Assembly: GCA_022885665.1 (NCBI GenBank)
Contig: JAGQDJ010000014.1
Coordinates: 62,001-126,000 of the forward strand
Length of the DNA: 64,000 nt
Direction: 5' to 3'
DNA from: Triops longicaudatus
Lineage: Eukaryota; Arthropoda; Branchiopoda; Notostraca; Triopsidae
Shown here: piece after piece, positions 13,601 to 28,600 of the stretch
Position numbering within the stretch: the stretch's first letter is position 1
Layout: every line of letters begins with the position of its first letter
Position numbers and translations under genes: made by a program
The notes under the pieces: generated by a model
Told to the model about the DNA's origin: nothing
Database searches by the model: none
Seen by the model: the letters and a program-made list of their open reading frames with translations, nothing else

Positions 13601-16600
13601 AGCTCCACTCGGAATACATAATAATAATAAAGAGTTGAAAGTGTCGCACCTGAAAAACGAAATTCCAGGGTGGACGTAGTATCGTTAACTAAGAAATAAA
13701 TCTAGAGTAGGTAGGAATAAATCGTTTCACTTTCTAGGACTATCAGAATCGAGTGTTTGAAAGTCGTTGCTATGAATTGTGAAGCATTAGTACAGAATTG
13801 TATTGAAAGGCTTCTGGCGTTAGTGTATTTCCTCTTCCGTGTTCCGTAGGAAAGTTTTTTGATTGGCTAATTGCGGAAGATTGTATTCTTTTAGCATTCA
13901 AAGTTCTGAATACTTTACTCCCTAAAGGGAATATCCTGCATTGCTCAACATCCCAACGACGTTGAGGATAAAAATCTACTTTGGAAAGCTTGTCAAGCAA
14001 ACGGCAGAGAAAACAAAGCATGAAGAATGTATTTTCGTACAGTACTACATGTTTGCGTTGACTGATTGGGTAAGAATGTATGGTCTCTGCTCATATGCAC
14101 TCCGAAAAGCTAAAAAGGTCTCAACCACTGTGGCAAGGGGACAGGTGCGTCGCATGTTTCGCTGTCATTTGACGTGAGTTGAGTGACAATTGCAACTAAT
14201 CACGACAGCAAGTCACTCTTTCCCCGCAAACCTTACTTGAGCTACATGCAATAAAAAGCAGGTTATGACAGGTTTCGCTGTACTCAGTGCAAGCAGAACC
14301 TCTTCTGTTCAATATTCCCCAGCTTCGAAGCAATTCCCCCCCAGGTCAAAAAGGAGGATTAAATTACTCCAACAATCTTAAGTTGAGCTTTCCGACACTT
14401 TACCACACTTTCGCTCCCTTTCTTTCTCTTTCTTCGTCATAGACAAAAACGAAAAAAAGGCGCCGTATCCAAACTTGTGATGAGGATGCTCAGATGCAGT
14501 GCACATGTCACTTAAGTCTCCTGCAGAGATTTTTTCCAGACTTGAACAAAATTACAAATCAAGACACCCGAAACGAGAGCGTTTTTTGTGCGCTATCGTA
14601 AATAAATACATTGTAGTAAAAAATATAAAAATATCAGTTATACAAAAATGGCCGCATCGTACGTGCACAGTACTTGTAACGTACTAATAAAATTTTCCAC
14701 TTCAAGGTCTACATACTTTTACTAAGTTTTCTTTGTTGGGTACTGGAAAACGTTTTGAAACTATTCATCTTGAAAGATAATCCAAAAATGCAAAAATAAT
14801 TTAGATATAATTAACTTAACTAATGTGAGATCCGTATGCTACCATGTAGATCTTTGGCGGAAACAGCCGAAGACGCCGACATCGCAAACTGTTACCGCAG
14901 TATCACATGATTTGTTAGGATTTTGTCTAGTCTAATTGGGAATATTACAGTGTCAAGCGTGATTGGATATTTTTCGCACCATAACATTCATAAGAAAACT
15001 ATTGCACAAATCCGCCGTTTGCACTTCGTTTCGTTACTAATAAGGCGACAACATTAACTCGAGTTTGTACAGCAGATTTACTAGGGTAAATTTTACAAAT
15101 AGCTCAGACTTGTTCCCCAAATATTGCTAGAAGAAACATTACAGCCAAAAAAATGTGTCAACCAAAAAATTGCTTTTCCCAAATCGTACGAGAATACTTG
15201 CTGTATTATCTGCCTACACCGAAGGTGCGTAGGCCTACTGGTCAACAGTGTCAAATATGCAGCCTTGCAGAGAAAATGTTCGCAAGTTGACAAGTTCCCG
15301 ACACGAATTTTTCGCAATGTGCAGCAGGATAGGTCTCGATTTACGCGCTTCAATCGAGAAGACGAGAAACAGAAAGCAGTTAACGCGCTGAACAAAGCCC
15401 GTACAAGACAGTTCGCATACTGGGCAGTTTCCCTCTCCAAAGGCTCACTATTCTAGCTACACGGCAACTTGCGTGAGCGGTTTCCCTTCGCAGCCATAGC
15501 GCTCGAAGCTCGTAAAAAGTCTCGGCATCTCCCGCATTGAAAGCATTCCATTTCACTATAAGTACCGTGTATTTAGAACACTTCCAGCCCTTCCGCATCA
15601 GCTAGCCGCGAAGCAGCTACCGCAAAGGCGGAAAATTCATTGTTGCCCAATGCCAAAAAGGGTCTTTTGCCGAGCTCCTTTTCTTCACAAGTATGATACG
15701 TTGAAGTGCGAGTCGGCATTTTATTAGGCTGGGTTGTTGGGGTCACAGTCTGCCTTTATGCCTCCCAAGTTCCATAACTTGTTCTTAACTCTCAATTGAA
15801 ATAGTTATATCTTGCAAAATCACTCTTGGAAGCCAAGGCCAGCCACTCTTTGACATAGGCAGGGAGGCCTGGGCGGCTAGTGGGGTTGATGGGGGGAGAG
15901 GGTGACAGATAGCTTTTTGGGGCCGTAGTAAGTGAAAGATAAGCGAAAGAAGTTAGGCCAAAGCAAAATCCCCAAGTAAAATAAGGGTAAAAATGGCAGT
16001 CGTATGGGACATTTGACAGATAGAATGCAGATTACAACTATACCCTTACCCATGTCTTTTCCTTCCATCCCACCCCTCCATCCACCTAAACCTTCCACCT
16101 TTCAATAATAAACCTTGACCATATTTAGATCTACCAGAGAATGTCAGGTCTTTGCTCTTCTTTTGCGCCTTTGCGTGGTGTTCTCGCCCTTTCTACTACA
16201 TACATGAGCGTTCACCCCGTCTGGTAAAAAGTAGGAGGCTGGGAATGAGATTTACCTCCCCTTTTTATTACGCGACCCTTAGTTTTATGAGTTTGGCATA
16301 GGATTTTTTTCTAGTGTGCGGATTTCTGTGTCACATTTGCGGCGTACGCGAAAAAAAAAAATCCTTTTAGCTTGAATGGTTTTCGAATTTCAGGAAAGTT
16401 TTTGGCCTTTGTTTGTGGATGAGGTAAATAATAGGTGAAACATTGCAAGTGGACACGAGATTTCGAAAAAGAAATCCTAAAAGGGGGTTACGAGGGAGAA
16501 AGATGGTAGAAAGAGGCAGGTAAGTTTCATAAAAGGTCAGTTTCTACCTGCGAGCGACTTTTTCTACGTTTGGGTCTTGAATGTTTGATTTCTTAGCGTT

Positions 16601-19600
16601 AGAGAGAAAATTGTTGTCAAGCGGCATAGTTGGAGCTTAGGCCTAAGATTGAGGTATGCTTGATTTCAAGGGAATACATTAACTTCGCAACAAATAAGGA
16701 GAGTGGAAAGCTTACAGGAAAAACGACGATAAGAAACATGGAGACAGCAGACAGGCGTAAGAGCGTTTGCTTTGTCTTTTTTTCGTGTGGTATCGTATGG
16801 TGGGGTTTTAGAGGGGGGACGGTGTTTTATTTCAGGGCTACGATTATCTATTACCATACAAAGTCAAGGAACTGGACTTGGTAAGATATGTAGATGTAGA
16901 CGTCACTGAGTATGCGAGCAAGTCAGACATGTTACACAATGTATGGAGTACAGGGCTTACCAGCGGCCTGTGCGGAAATTTTCAAGGCCGGTCCTACTAA
17001 ACTTCTTTAACATTATTACAACTTAAAAAAAGCCCCGGGCTTAAATAAGCCTTTCGTCTCCGGCCCATGCGGCAATTGCCACAATGCCACAATGGCCAGT
17101 CTGCACCTGATGGAGTATATATGACAGTGTAGAGCGATTGCGAGTTTGGTTGGTGGAACGTTCAGGAGATGATGAGATAAACTTAAGACGCAAACTGCTT
17201 ATCATAGTAGACGTGAAACGCTCAATCGGCATTTTGGAAAGCGTAATCTTTTAATTGAGCACTGTTTCGAAGGTACTGTGATGCAAGCATTGCGAAATGT
17301 AAATGCAATGTTGATCTCAATTTGTTGACCTTAAAGAGAATTGGGCGCAATTGACTCGTTGCACGCATCACTTGAAAAGTACATGAGTCACAAATGTGGG
17401 TCAGTTAAAAAGTCTCACGTTACCCAAGTAAAATGTAAAATACTGCGACAGTTTCATGATTAGTCAAACAGTCGGATTCAGATTGGGTTTCCAAGTCGCT
17501 GACTAAATAAGATACTTCTTTTTACTACAGGCCTTTTAAAAATGCCATATAATTCCATTACAGGGTCCTGATAGGTGGCGCATAAAGGTTAATTGTATTT
17601 TCGTTGCTACAATTGCACTTTATTTCTAGACTACTAGGAAATGAGCTCCAATATCCGTGAGTAAAAGTTGAACTCAGAATGATAGGAACGTAATAAAGAT
17701 ATATAAAGATATCTCTCTGGGAAAATGATGTGCTATGGTATTTAATGTATTCGGAAGTTTCCACATTCTAGAATGTGAAAATGAGACTAGCATTTGCACG
17801 TTTTGTAAAGAAAAGTTTCTTGTGCAATTTTTCCCCTGTTAGCATTTGCTGCAAGGCTAAGTAAATTTAAGATGTTCCTCAAATAGATATGATTATTTAG
17901 ATGAAATTGCTCATCGGCCTGGTGTAACGATAGAGACTTTACATGTCGTTGGAAGCTTTTGTTGAAGTCAAGTCTCACTTAGTGGTCAATACATTAGCCA
18001 AAAACTTCAGAAATACTATATTAATTCCGTTCAAGCTGTGTAAGCTTCGTCGAATAATTGCGAGACTATAGGTTAGTGTTGATTCGAAGTCAGAAATGAT
18101 CTTGTTACTATCGAAAAAAATTGATTTGGTGGTATTCTGAGTTAACAACCGGTTCAGAAATGTACCAGTGCTCTTACTACTGCTGACCGAGTTCTCCCGT
18201 GAAATACTGCATTTGGTAGTTACCCTGAAATAATCTGCTAATGATCGTAGCTTTCAAGCAATACTTATGCATAATTTGCAGATAATAAAAACAGTCTAAA
18301 AGAATATTTTAAGAATTCATTTGCTGATTAAATTTCGCATGTATGGTGTGCAGTTTCTGTTCTTGGGCATTATGCTTCTGAGTGCTAGCGAGTGTAGCAC
18401 CATCATGCTGGCAATGGAAGTCCGAAACAACGATAACTTTGCTTTATTTTCTATTTATTTTTTAGACTTTGTGAGGCTTACACTTTGGAAAGTACATTGC
18501 ATCGGTTATACTGTGAGAGACTGCCACTGACTGCGTTACGAAATTTCTTTAAAATGTATAAGATACCCTGGTCCATACCAGCTATCCTTCGCTTCTGAGC
18601 TATACTCGAGAAACCTGGGGAAGTTATGCTGTTCCGTGATCGTCCGAAAATATGAAATTCGTTGAGTCTGTGCTTGACGCAATCCTTTTATGTGTTTTTC
18701 ACCAATAAGGGAAGCTGTTTTCGTCCTGGTCGAGTAGTAAATCTAATAGGTGGGTCACGGTCGCTTTTGGCCTTTCGACTTGTTCACGTTTCATCAAACT
18801 CTCATCGAAACCATTTTCTTGTCCCATCGGTTTCTACCTAGGATCTACCTTGTACCGGTACTGGCTTTTACACGACTAGTATACTTTTGTTTTCACAAGT
18901 AAAGATACACGAAGACAGCCGACAAATAGCTTTATTACCCAACAGTCTTCCATTGCCGCACTAAAATGGACAATCAAGCTACCCGTGTTGACTCTTTTGT
19001 TTTATCCGTCTTTGAATGCCCTAGTATAAATATTTCATTGTCATTGCTGTGTCTTTGACTCCTGAAGTCTGAAGCTGTTTCGTTTCATTTTCTTAAAAAA
19101 TGGGAAAAAAGTATGAAGAGCGTTTGAGGGTGCTCGTCGTCTTACAGCGTGGCCATTTTCCGCGTTACACTGAGCAAATAGCTGCTGCTATAAGTTTATG
19201 CACTATGGTTCAATAATTGGATGTCAGGTGCTTAGCTTGTGCGTATTGAGCGGGCGCCAATTGACGTCATAGTCGTAATAAACCGGGGTAAAGCGAAAAG
19301 AACGGTTTCTATCCTCCTTTGCTGCTACTCTGTAAGTTCAATCCCAAAGCCAGCGAACCCAAGAGCCAAAAAAAGCAACATCAGAAATTGTTCCATGCGG
19401 CTACTGCTTATTTCAGATGGCTCTTCTTCTTTTTTTTATTCTTCTTCTTTGGTCTCTCCCCCACCCAAGTTGGCCTATATATGCAACGCAGCACGAACTC
19501 CACACACCAACAACCTCAAAAACTTAATTGCTCACACTGAGGGCTTGCCTTAAGTAAAAATAGCAACCCAGTGGCGCAAGTTGTCCACTTTTACGCGTTG

Positions 19601-22600
19601 CCTAAATTGAACCATTGGTGAACCTTGCTCTCTATTCGCCTCATTGCACACGCTTTTCATGCCAACCTTGTCCAATACATCAGACATTTGCTCGTATTCA
19701 TATGGATTTTTTCCAAGTTATTCTTGTTTTCACTTTCAGTGAATATGGTCTAATGTCTTGTATTTTGCATAATAATTATTGAATCTTTTCCGTAAATTAC
19801 TTTTTCATTTTTTCAGAAGCTCTCACGTTAATATGCTTTTTCTTTTAGTATTATACGTCGTGACTTCGTTTTTCAGCGCACGTCTTATTTTGTGGCTTCC
19901 ATATCAGTTCTATTTTTTTGTAATTCCAAAATTTTTAACAACGTTTTTAACATTTCTTGCAATATTTTTTATCACGTTAGGAAGATTATTCCTTTTTTTC
20001 TCGGGATATTCGCGAAAACCATTCGACCTTGTGTACACTGCGAAACAGCAAAGTTTGGACATTCTTGTTGAAACATGCATAATTCAAGCAGCGTTGGTAC
20101 ACATATCTATTTGCTTAAATTCTAATGGGGTTAACGGGTACGTTTCGCGCGAAGGAAACTCCAACGTATCCGACAAAGTGTGCAAAGTATCGTTCGTGTT
20201 TTGCAACTTGTTTTTGTTTTATTGATTTCGTAATAAGTTCAACGAATTTAACCTTCTGACATTGTTTTAGTGTAATTTCTGCTATCAAGAACTCTGCCAA
20301 GTTTATTCCTTCCCACAAAGTCTGAACGGGGTGAACCGGTACGTGGACAGATAATTCTACGACATGTCGATAAGATAATCCTTTTCAGAGGAGAAAAAGA
20401 GAGATGATAAGCACTTTGAAATCAGTTAATTAAGTCAGGAGGTCACAAGGTCCTGATTTGCTTCGTTTACTGCACACAAGCATTTCTTCGGGGCCTGAAC
20501 CAGAAAAAGGCAGAAAAGTGCTCTTCTCTGAGTAAGAAAAGAAACAAAGAAATTTAAGGCAACAACAGCTCTGCTTTACAGAGATTCTGGATGTGTTAAA
20601 GTCGGAAAGATTTTTCCCCCATCGCTTTCTTGAAGGTTAAAACGCTGGTTTCTACGGGCACCCGTTTTGGCAGCAATTCCGGTGACATTTCGAGGTCGTC
20701 CCTTTCTCCGCGCAATGCGTAAAACAGCAACAAACTTATCCATGTCGCTCTAATCTTTTTTTTTTTTCTGTCGTTGTCTTTTCTAAACTGTCTTGTTTTT
20801 CCGTTATCTTTTATTTTCTTCTTTCTTTTTTTTCCGCTATCCAAAAAAGCTTGTCTCTATACTCTTTGGCTTGTCTATCTTCCATCGTTTCTCGACTGCT
20901 AAAAACCGCTTGGGGAAGAAGTGAACCGAATACAGTGCCGCACGTACTACATGACGTTTGCATAGCAAACTCCCCAACCACATTCTCCTGGCCTTAATCC
21001 AAACTTACCCAGGAATAGCATCGCACGGCCTATCCTATGAAATGCACTAAGCTCGTTAGCCCTACATTTAACAAGAAACTTTTGCTACATGCGTTTCTAC
21101 TCCATGGTCTTAAGCCTTAGGGTATTACTGAGTTACCAGAAATGCTTTTCACTGGCTAGGATATCCCGATATATTCCTACTACGTATATTTCAATACACG
21201 CTGTAAAATTTTTCTATAAATTTGATAAACTAATCCATGTAATAATCAGATACTTGTCTTATTGTCCAACTACTGTCAAAGCGTCTATAATAATGTGTTT
21301 AAGGCGATACGATTTGTGAACTAATCTCCTAGTAAATAGCTAGAAGTAAATGCAAAATTGTCGAAAAAAATACTTTTATCTCATATCGTTTGAATTGTTA
21401 TAGTGACATCACAACTTCTTTTCCTTTCATACGATCTGCAAAATCGAGGGATTCTGGAGAATTGTTTCAACAGATAATCTTTAAAGTTGGTCACTTTTGG
21501 TCATATGCAAATTTTGATTTGTTCTTATTTTCACAAAGTAATTTGCCAAAAGTCAGTTTCTTATTTTCTCGTCTTAACATGAGTGTCCTGATTCTCACGG
21601 CTTGGGTGAATCACTGACTAAATTGGATGTAAAGAAACGAATCAATTACACACATAAAATATCTAAAACATTGTTAATGAGAAGCACACTTTATTCGTGA
21701 TTTGTGCAAGTCAGAGGGTAATTTCTCTTTAAAAATGTGTGTAAAGTACGTAATTACTTACTTAAAGTGAATACGCAGTTGAAAGAAGCATGCTTAGGAA
21801 AAGCGTTTGTGCTAAACGCACGTTACCTTACAAGGTGAAGTTCGCATTATGTAGTTCGCATAGCCTTGTGAATTTACACTGTGAGATTAGTTGACCAGGT
21901 ACAATCGAAGTTTTTGCGTTAGTAGGGAACTAACGATATGCGTGTTGCCTCGCGGGTACATTTTTTCCCCCGAAAGGCAAGAAATTCCCACCCCCTGCTG
22001 CTGTGCTCTTTTATTGTTGCGTGAGCGCGCAGTTTCAGTCGCCGGAAAAATAAGGTTAAATTCAGTAACGCTAGTTCACAAATCAGCAGTGACACATTGC
22101 TAACAATTACAAATCGGGGAATTTCAGTATTGGGATTTTCAGGAACAACACATGTCACAGTGGAACTTTGAGTTTCTTTCAACTATTTCGGTCTGGAAGT
22201 GTTTTAGCTCTAAAAACTTTTATAGCTCCCCCAATTCGCCGTGGAGCCAGCGGACGATGATTCAATATGCCTGATTTCTTCGTAAAAAAAATCTAAACAA
22301 CCAAACACGAATACTGTCACGCATTTGTATTTGTGATGCTATAATTTCAATAATATCACACCCTGTACTTCTATACTTTTGGAATTATCTGAGGCGTATT
22401 TTCTGCTAATTAAGATATTACATACGCACCTGTTCATTGTCAAAAGTCTGTCTCTACCAGAGCATTGCTCATCAGCATCACAATTGAAAATTAAAAGAGT
22501 TTCTTACAAAAATGCCCGTGAAAATTAATATAGTCTTTGATACATTAAAAAAACCGCACAGTTATTGCTGCTTTTGTGTTTTGCTAAGGAAATGTGTGAA

Positions 22601-25600
22601 TTCTTAATAACTTCGAATTTTTGCCCCTTGAACGCATTTTCTTTCGCTGCTGAAAACGAACATTTGCACGTTTTCTTACTTCAGTACTCCGGGAATGTGT
22701 GAATAAACGGGAGTCGGTATTACAACTCTGAAGAGTATCATTACCCGTTAACCATAAGTTTTTACGTTGATTGTGAAGTATTTACGCGTAGGTTATAAGA
22801 CTTCTTCCAAAATATAGTCTCAAAAGGTGTAAATCAAGTTTGAAAATAAATTATGGTCCTCATTTTGTATTTAATGAAATATTCCAAATGCACTAATCAC
22901 GTGTATCTCAGTTTGTCAACTATCCGACATGTCAACTTCAACAGCCCCTCTTTCTCAGCGCGATTGACAAAATCAGAGTTACTATACTGTTATATGGTAG
23001 GGATACCGCAATTCGTATTGAACAGTGCTTTATTTTTCTAGGATTAAGTACACAAAGCTTTACATTTTCCCGCTATATTCTATCGTAAATATTTTGTTCT
23101 CTTGAATGAGGAATATAAAACTTATCGGCAGTTTTTTAAAAAGCAAAATGTGCGATGTGGGTTAAAGGGTGTACAGATAAGACATCGTGTACTGTATTTT
23201 GATGGGCAAAGTACTTGTCCCTTAAATTCACATCAAACTTATCTAACTTTACCTTGACATGTGAAATTACCGTTACACTGTCATACAGGTCCCAGGTGGA
23301 CCTCAACTTTTTTTTTCTCTGTTGGCTTCAGCAATACCAAGCGCAATTGGACACAAACCAGGCTATGGGAAAGAAAAAATCGAAGCTTGGTTCCAAGGTA
23401 TGACTTGATGTGACGTGCATAAAAACTGGCTGGACTCGTTCTTGTCACCCGCTTTGTTAACCCTGTAGCTAGGTAATGTATGCACGAAGAGCTTTAGGAC
23501 ATAACCAATACCCCCCAACACCTAAGCAAAGGTGAAGGCCTACCACATTTGTGCTAGCTAAGCAATCAGCTCTATACGCTCCAACATAGTTGTTACCAGC
23601 CTTATTCTTCGTTACCAAGCTCCGCGACAAGCGCAAAGAGGATCAAGCCACCATAGATGGTAATTTAGACGCAAGCCCCACAGTACGGGAAAAAAATCTT
23701 TCGAGGCTATTCTTAATGCACAGAGTAGGCTGTTTGGCTTTTTTTTAGGTGGAAAAGAGATCTCGAAAAATTTAAATAAAAATAAAAGAGCTTGTCTCAC
23801 CCTCTCTCACCCCTTTTCTTGGTTAAGGTAGGAAGGGGTAACCGTTTGATTGGTTTCGAATGTATTAGTACATACAAGTTCCCTATCCATATGCGTCACT
23901 GCTATATACCATCCAAAATCCCTTGCATAGAAAAATGTGTACCCCTAAGCCTTCTCCATAAAAAAATCTTACGGGATTTGAAGGCCTCCATAGATATTTT
24001 CCCCTCTTTTCACAAAGGCCACACGATTTCAAAAAGTGGACAGAATTTCTGAGACGGTTAATGGTCCCGTATACTGTGTCATGTCATCCCGATCCATTTT
24101 TTTCTTCTTCTCCGTCTTCGTCTTCCTTCTGAGCATTATATTTTTCACTTTGTCCTCTTCTCTTCCCAAAGCTTGTTTTCTATCTCTCAGTGTGTTTCAA
24201 AAAAAGGGGGCCTAGTGTTCGGGATCCAAAAGGAAAAGGGTGATGGTATGTAACTGCATAAGAAAAACTATATGCGCCTTACAAGTTTTATACTACGAGC
24301 ATGAAAACGTGTATACGATCATAGTCGGGCGGGCCCTTGGAAGAAAAAAGCGATGAGGAGAAGGAAAAGAAAAAAAAATGGGTTTTATGATTCCAAGGGT
24401 TCTCGTATTATAATGTTTATGAGGCTCACCAAATCCCTGGCATGGAATTAGAAAAGGAGGCGCTAAAAATGGGGGCGAAAATGGTCAAGTTTTATGCATA
24501 AGTACCAGTACGTTGAACAAGATGCTGGGGGGAATTTTTGCCACAGATAATTTTTGAAACTTTCTTCAGCACGTAAGACAGCATCCCCGAACCCATTTTC
24601 GCTTTGCAAGGCAAGGTAGTTAAATGTTAAAAGGAGCCTTTTTGCCTTTGCACATTCTTGTCTAATTAACATGGCCCCGGAGTTTTCGATTCCCCTAAGA
24701 CCCTGCCACCCTTGCCCAACCTTTTTGCTTGCAAAGGGAACCAATTTCTTCCCAAGATACAAACAAAAGATTTGTCATAAGAAAATCAACCGAAATGTTG
24801 ATCATGGCTAGTTGGAAACTCACCATAAATTTTGCCCCAAACTAATCTAATTGGATGAAGACATTTGGGGAGTTTAACGGAATGGAACGATCGTAGGGAA
24901 ATTTGTGGGAAGTAAATAGGCAGGCATTCCTGGTACACATTTTTGGTGACGGGGAATGAGGTGGAAAAGGAGGCATAATTTGAATATCAAAGTCTTACGC
25001 CATTTTACCGGTGTTAACCGCATTTTGTGTACGAAAATTGCGTTGAACTCACGATTCTTCCCCTCACTAAAAAGTCAAGGACTTGAATTTCAAATTCTAA
25101 AATACACATTTTCAGCTGCGAAAATCATGTTTGCTGCTTCATTATTTTACATGAGTATTAATGATTTTTTTCAAGAAGTGAGCATAGTTGCGGGATTTCC
25201 AGAGGATAATACGAAAGCATGTTATCGGGGCATAGCAGTGACGAAGCTGTGATACAGTGAACAGTGAGTTTCCCCTTGAACATACGAAAAAAAAGCAAAA
25301 TTGAGAATGGAAAATTTTAGACTAAATTTGTTGATGTACCCATCCTGATGTCCTATTGACACACCCGTGTCGATTCACGTGTAGCGTGTTGCACTGAGTG
25401 ATTCCTAGAACCGTCTGTTTACCCTTTTCTCCGAATTCTATACTTTCGTTTTTACTACAGGAAATATGTAGCATTAGTACGATACCATTTATGTGCTTTT
25501 AAATTCTTTAGAGCAATAGTCATGGGCGAAAAATATAACGGTGGCAGTTTAGACATGAGACTATTTATCCTTACATGGGAATAATTATAGGGAATAACGT

Positions 25601-28600
25601 AACGTAATGAAACAAAACGTAAAGCAGAACTGTACTGTAGCAAGAAGGATGGACTCTGTAATGTGGTAACTATGAATTAATTCCATGCGGCAGTGTAATA
25701 AAATTTCATGGTTTGGGTATTTGAGGCACCAGAACAGTGGTCGGCAACCTGCGGCCCGCGTGCTAGAACCGGCCCGCGCACCCAAGTTACACGGCTCGCT
25801 GTGCTCGGAAAGAGAATTACATTTAACGTAAATTAGCAAATTGGGTATAAAAGAGCATACAAAGTCTCATTTTTTTTACAAGTCAAGTGCAACGTTAATT
25901 GAAAAGGGGTTCTTTGTAAAGAATCCATCTTTATTCTGTGCTTAAGTGATATCCGATTAAATATTTCTATTAACTAATCCGGCCCGCCTTCACCTTATAC
26001 GTCGAGATCCGGCCCGCCGCCACCTCACATGGCTTTTAATAGCCCGTGAAGGAGGAAAGGTTGCCGGCCCGTGCACTAGAGCCATCAATCTCCAGATTTG
26101 TTCCTGTTTTCGGTTTCATTGTTAACCCAAGTTAGCAAGACAACGCAATCCGTGATGCAATTTCCTTATCTTCTCTTGTCCCCGAATCCCGGTGAGGAAT
26201 TGTGTCTTTTTAACATTCGTCATGTAAAACATCTGAATCCGTATTTCATAAACTTGTAATTGCCAAAAAGCTATCTTCTGCAGGTATTTTTAAGTATAAT
26301 ATCTTTATCGATTTTCACTTTCCTAGAAAGCGTGACAGTCACAGGATCTGAAAGAAAGTCTTTTACAAAAGGGGTCTACGTTATATCCGATTCGCTTACA
26401 TCCGGGTTCGACCCCATATCAAGTTAGCAGTTATAGATCCCAATAAATGCGGTAGACACTGAAAAGTGTCGACTTCAGCCCGTACGGCTACCACCACCGA
26501 TGCCGAGGATGAGCACAAGGCCTTTCAGCCGTTCCTCATCTCATGACGCAGTGTGTCAATGGAGTGAACAACTGCCTGCCTCTGAGGCAGAGTGGTTGCA
26601 TATCATCCAACTTGAGATGACTCACATAAAAATTATTTTTTTTTTTATGAAAAAGTCTCATACAGGTGAACTCTACATTCGAATGTCTCTCGTACGGTTC
26701 CCAATGTTCTTTTTCAATTGTGTGTTGAGTAGACGTTCACAGGGTTTGCCGAGCCCGGCTGTAAGAGAGGCCTAAAAGAATCATGCAAGACTGAAACGAA
26801 TATCTCTTACGTTCATGGCGAGCATAAAAATACCAAAATATCCGTTGTGAGGCAGTTTAAGGCGAATGTTCCCAATTAGGGGCATCTTGTCTCGTAACCT
26901 TAAAGTCCCTTTCGCAACGTATTCGTACAACTTACACGGGCCCCGTTATTGCGCATGTAACCTCAAAAAGGTTGTTACTGTACTTCAACTTAGCACGGAG
27001 CGAAGCTATTTTGGTCGCGTAATTTATGAGGCAGAGCGCACTAAGGACTGTTATACGTTTTCTTTTGCTTACAAAGCGTCCCGAGATTTCGCTCAAACAG
27101 CTTATTATTATTGCGAGGTGATGGTACCAACCACTATCCTCTCTTTTTCTCTCTTGTCTATTCTTTATATTCTCCCCTTCGTGTATACACGCCTAAGTAC
27201 CTTTTTTGGGTACCAGACTTTTGAGGATTTTTCCTCTCTCTCGGTGATTATTACATACCTGCATTATTGCGGCACGTAGTCGCCCCCTTGAAAAAACCCA
27301 ACATATTTTTCATAGCGCTGGATTTTGTGGCAAGTAGGCTATTAACATGCCACCCTTTTCTTCCCTTATTTAGTTTTACTTCCCACCCCTTCTACAAGAA
27401 CCTGAAAGTATCCTCGGTAAGTTGGTGTTGCAAAATATTTCAGTGAAAAAGGTAGACGGCTTTTTTTCCTCTTCTTAGGGCTGGATACGTTATTTCTTTC
27501 AAATTTTATGTGAAAACTTTGAAAACTCGTTACCCTTCACTTTCCAGTCAAGTTAACGAGATCCTCGATCATAAAAAAATGAATTGCGGGGTAAGGTTTA
27601 CCCCCTCCCGCAGGTAAGCGGGAGATAAAGATGCCCAGGTCAGAACAGGTTTGGGGTACCCGAGAGGGGGAGGGGGCGAAAAAAATGTAGGGTGTTGATG
27701 CTTCAAAATCTTTATTCCCAGGGTGATGATGAGCCACATTCTCTTTTCCCTACTTTTCCTCCCCCCAAATCAACCTCCTTCTATGCTTACCATGCGCCCC
27801 TTTTTTCTCTTAAATGGTATATTGTGGTTACAAAAATGTGAAAAAATCCTCCCGAAAGAAGCTAAAAGGCTAAAGGGCAGAGCAATTATGCAAGTTTTTC
27901 TTCAAGAAAATGTTGAAATTCGTCGTAGAGATACCCTACAGCACTACAGTGAAATCTTTGTACTTCATAACTCGGAAAGCATGATTGGACAAAAAAATGT
28001 GGTTAACAGACCAACTTTTTCTTCTTTACCTGACTAGGAATTGAAGATTCAATAGTTGCGTGGATTACAATGAGAAAGGTTGGTGTGCTCATTTCGGCGT
28101 CGTGTTATCTGAAAAATAAAAAATGTATAGATTAGTTGTCTTGAATCCGGTGGGCTGCACCATTGCTGCACTCAATGTATTCGTAAGTTGGCGAGAGGGG
28201 AAGAAAAAAATGCACATGTCATGACGGCATGCTTAATCATTACTCTTACTCGTCGCTTTGTTATGTCCTTTTGTTAGTAAGGGGGGCCCACGTTTTTTGT
28301 AATGCTTTGACGGGACAGATAATCACCAGAAAATTCCCTTCCTAGAAAAACAGGCTTAACTGACCGTTTTCCCCCTTTTTACATAGATAATCTTTTTTCG
28401 CGTGGCTTTTTTGTCCGAAAGGGACCAACTGAACTATACTACCTTTTGTTCTCCAAGCGTTTAGTGAGGTAACCCAGCATGACATACTAGGTCTACTTAC
28501 TTTATAAAGACTTAGTTTAATTCCCTGATTATGACCTATGAAAAAGTTTACGGCTAAACCGGCATATTCGCAATGAAAATCCCTCCAAAAAACACTGCTC

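Noticed and set aside
19779..20225. 148-codon hydrophobic frame (+) resembling a multi-span membrane protein
   Set aside because: It starts at TTG, not ATG. The T-rich strand inflates Phe/Leu and removes stops, and no family pattern or splice context is visible.
26392..26415. GGTTCGACCCC, resembling a tRNA/SINE B box
   Set aside because: No A box at suitable distance and no cloverleaf could be drawn.
26866..27279. 137-codon frame (+)
   Set aside because: No recognisable family; the ending is T-rich and composition-driven. Probably chance.
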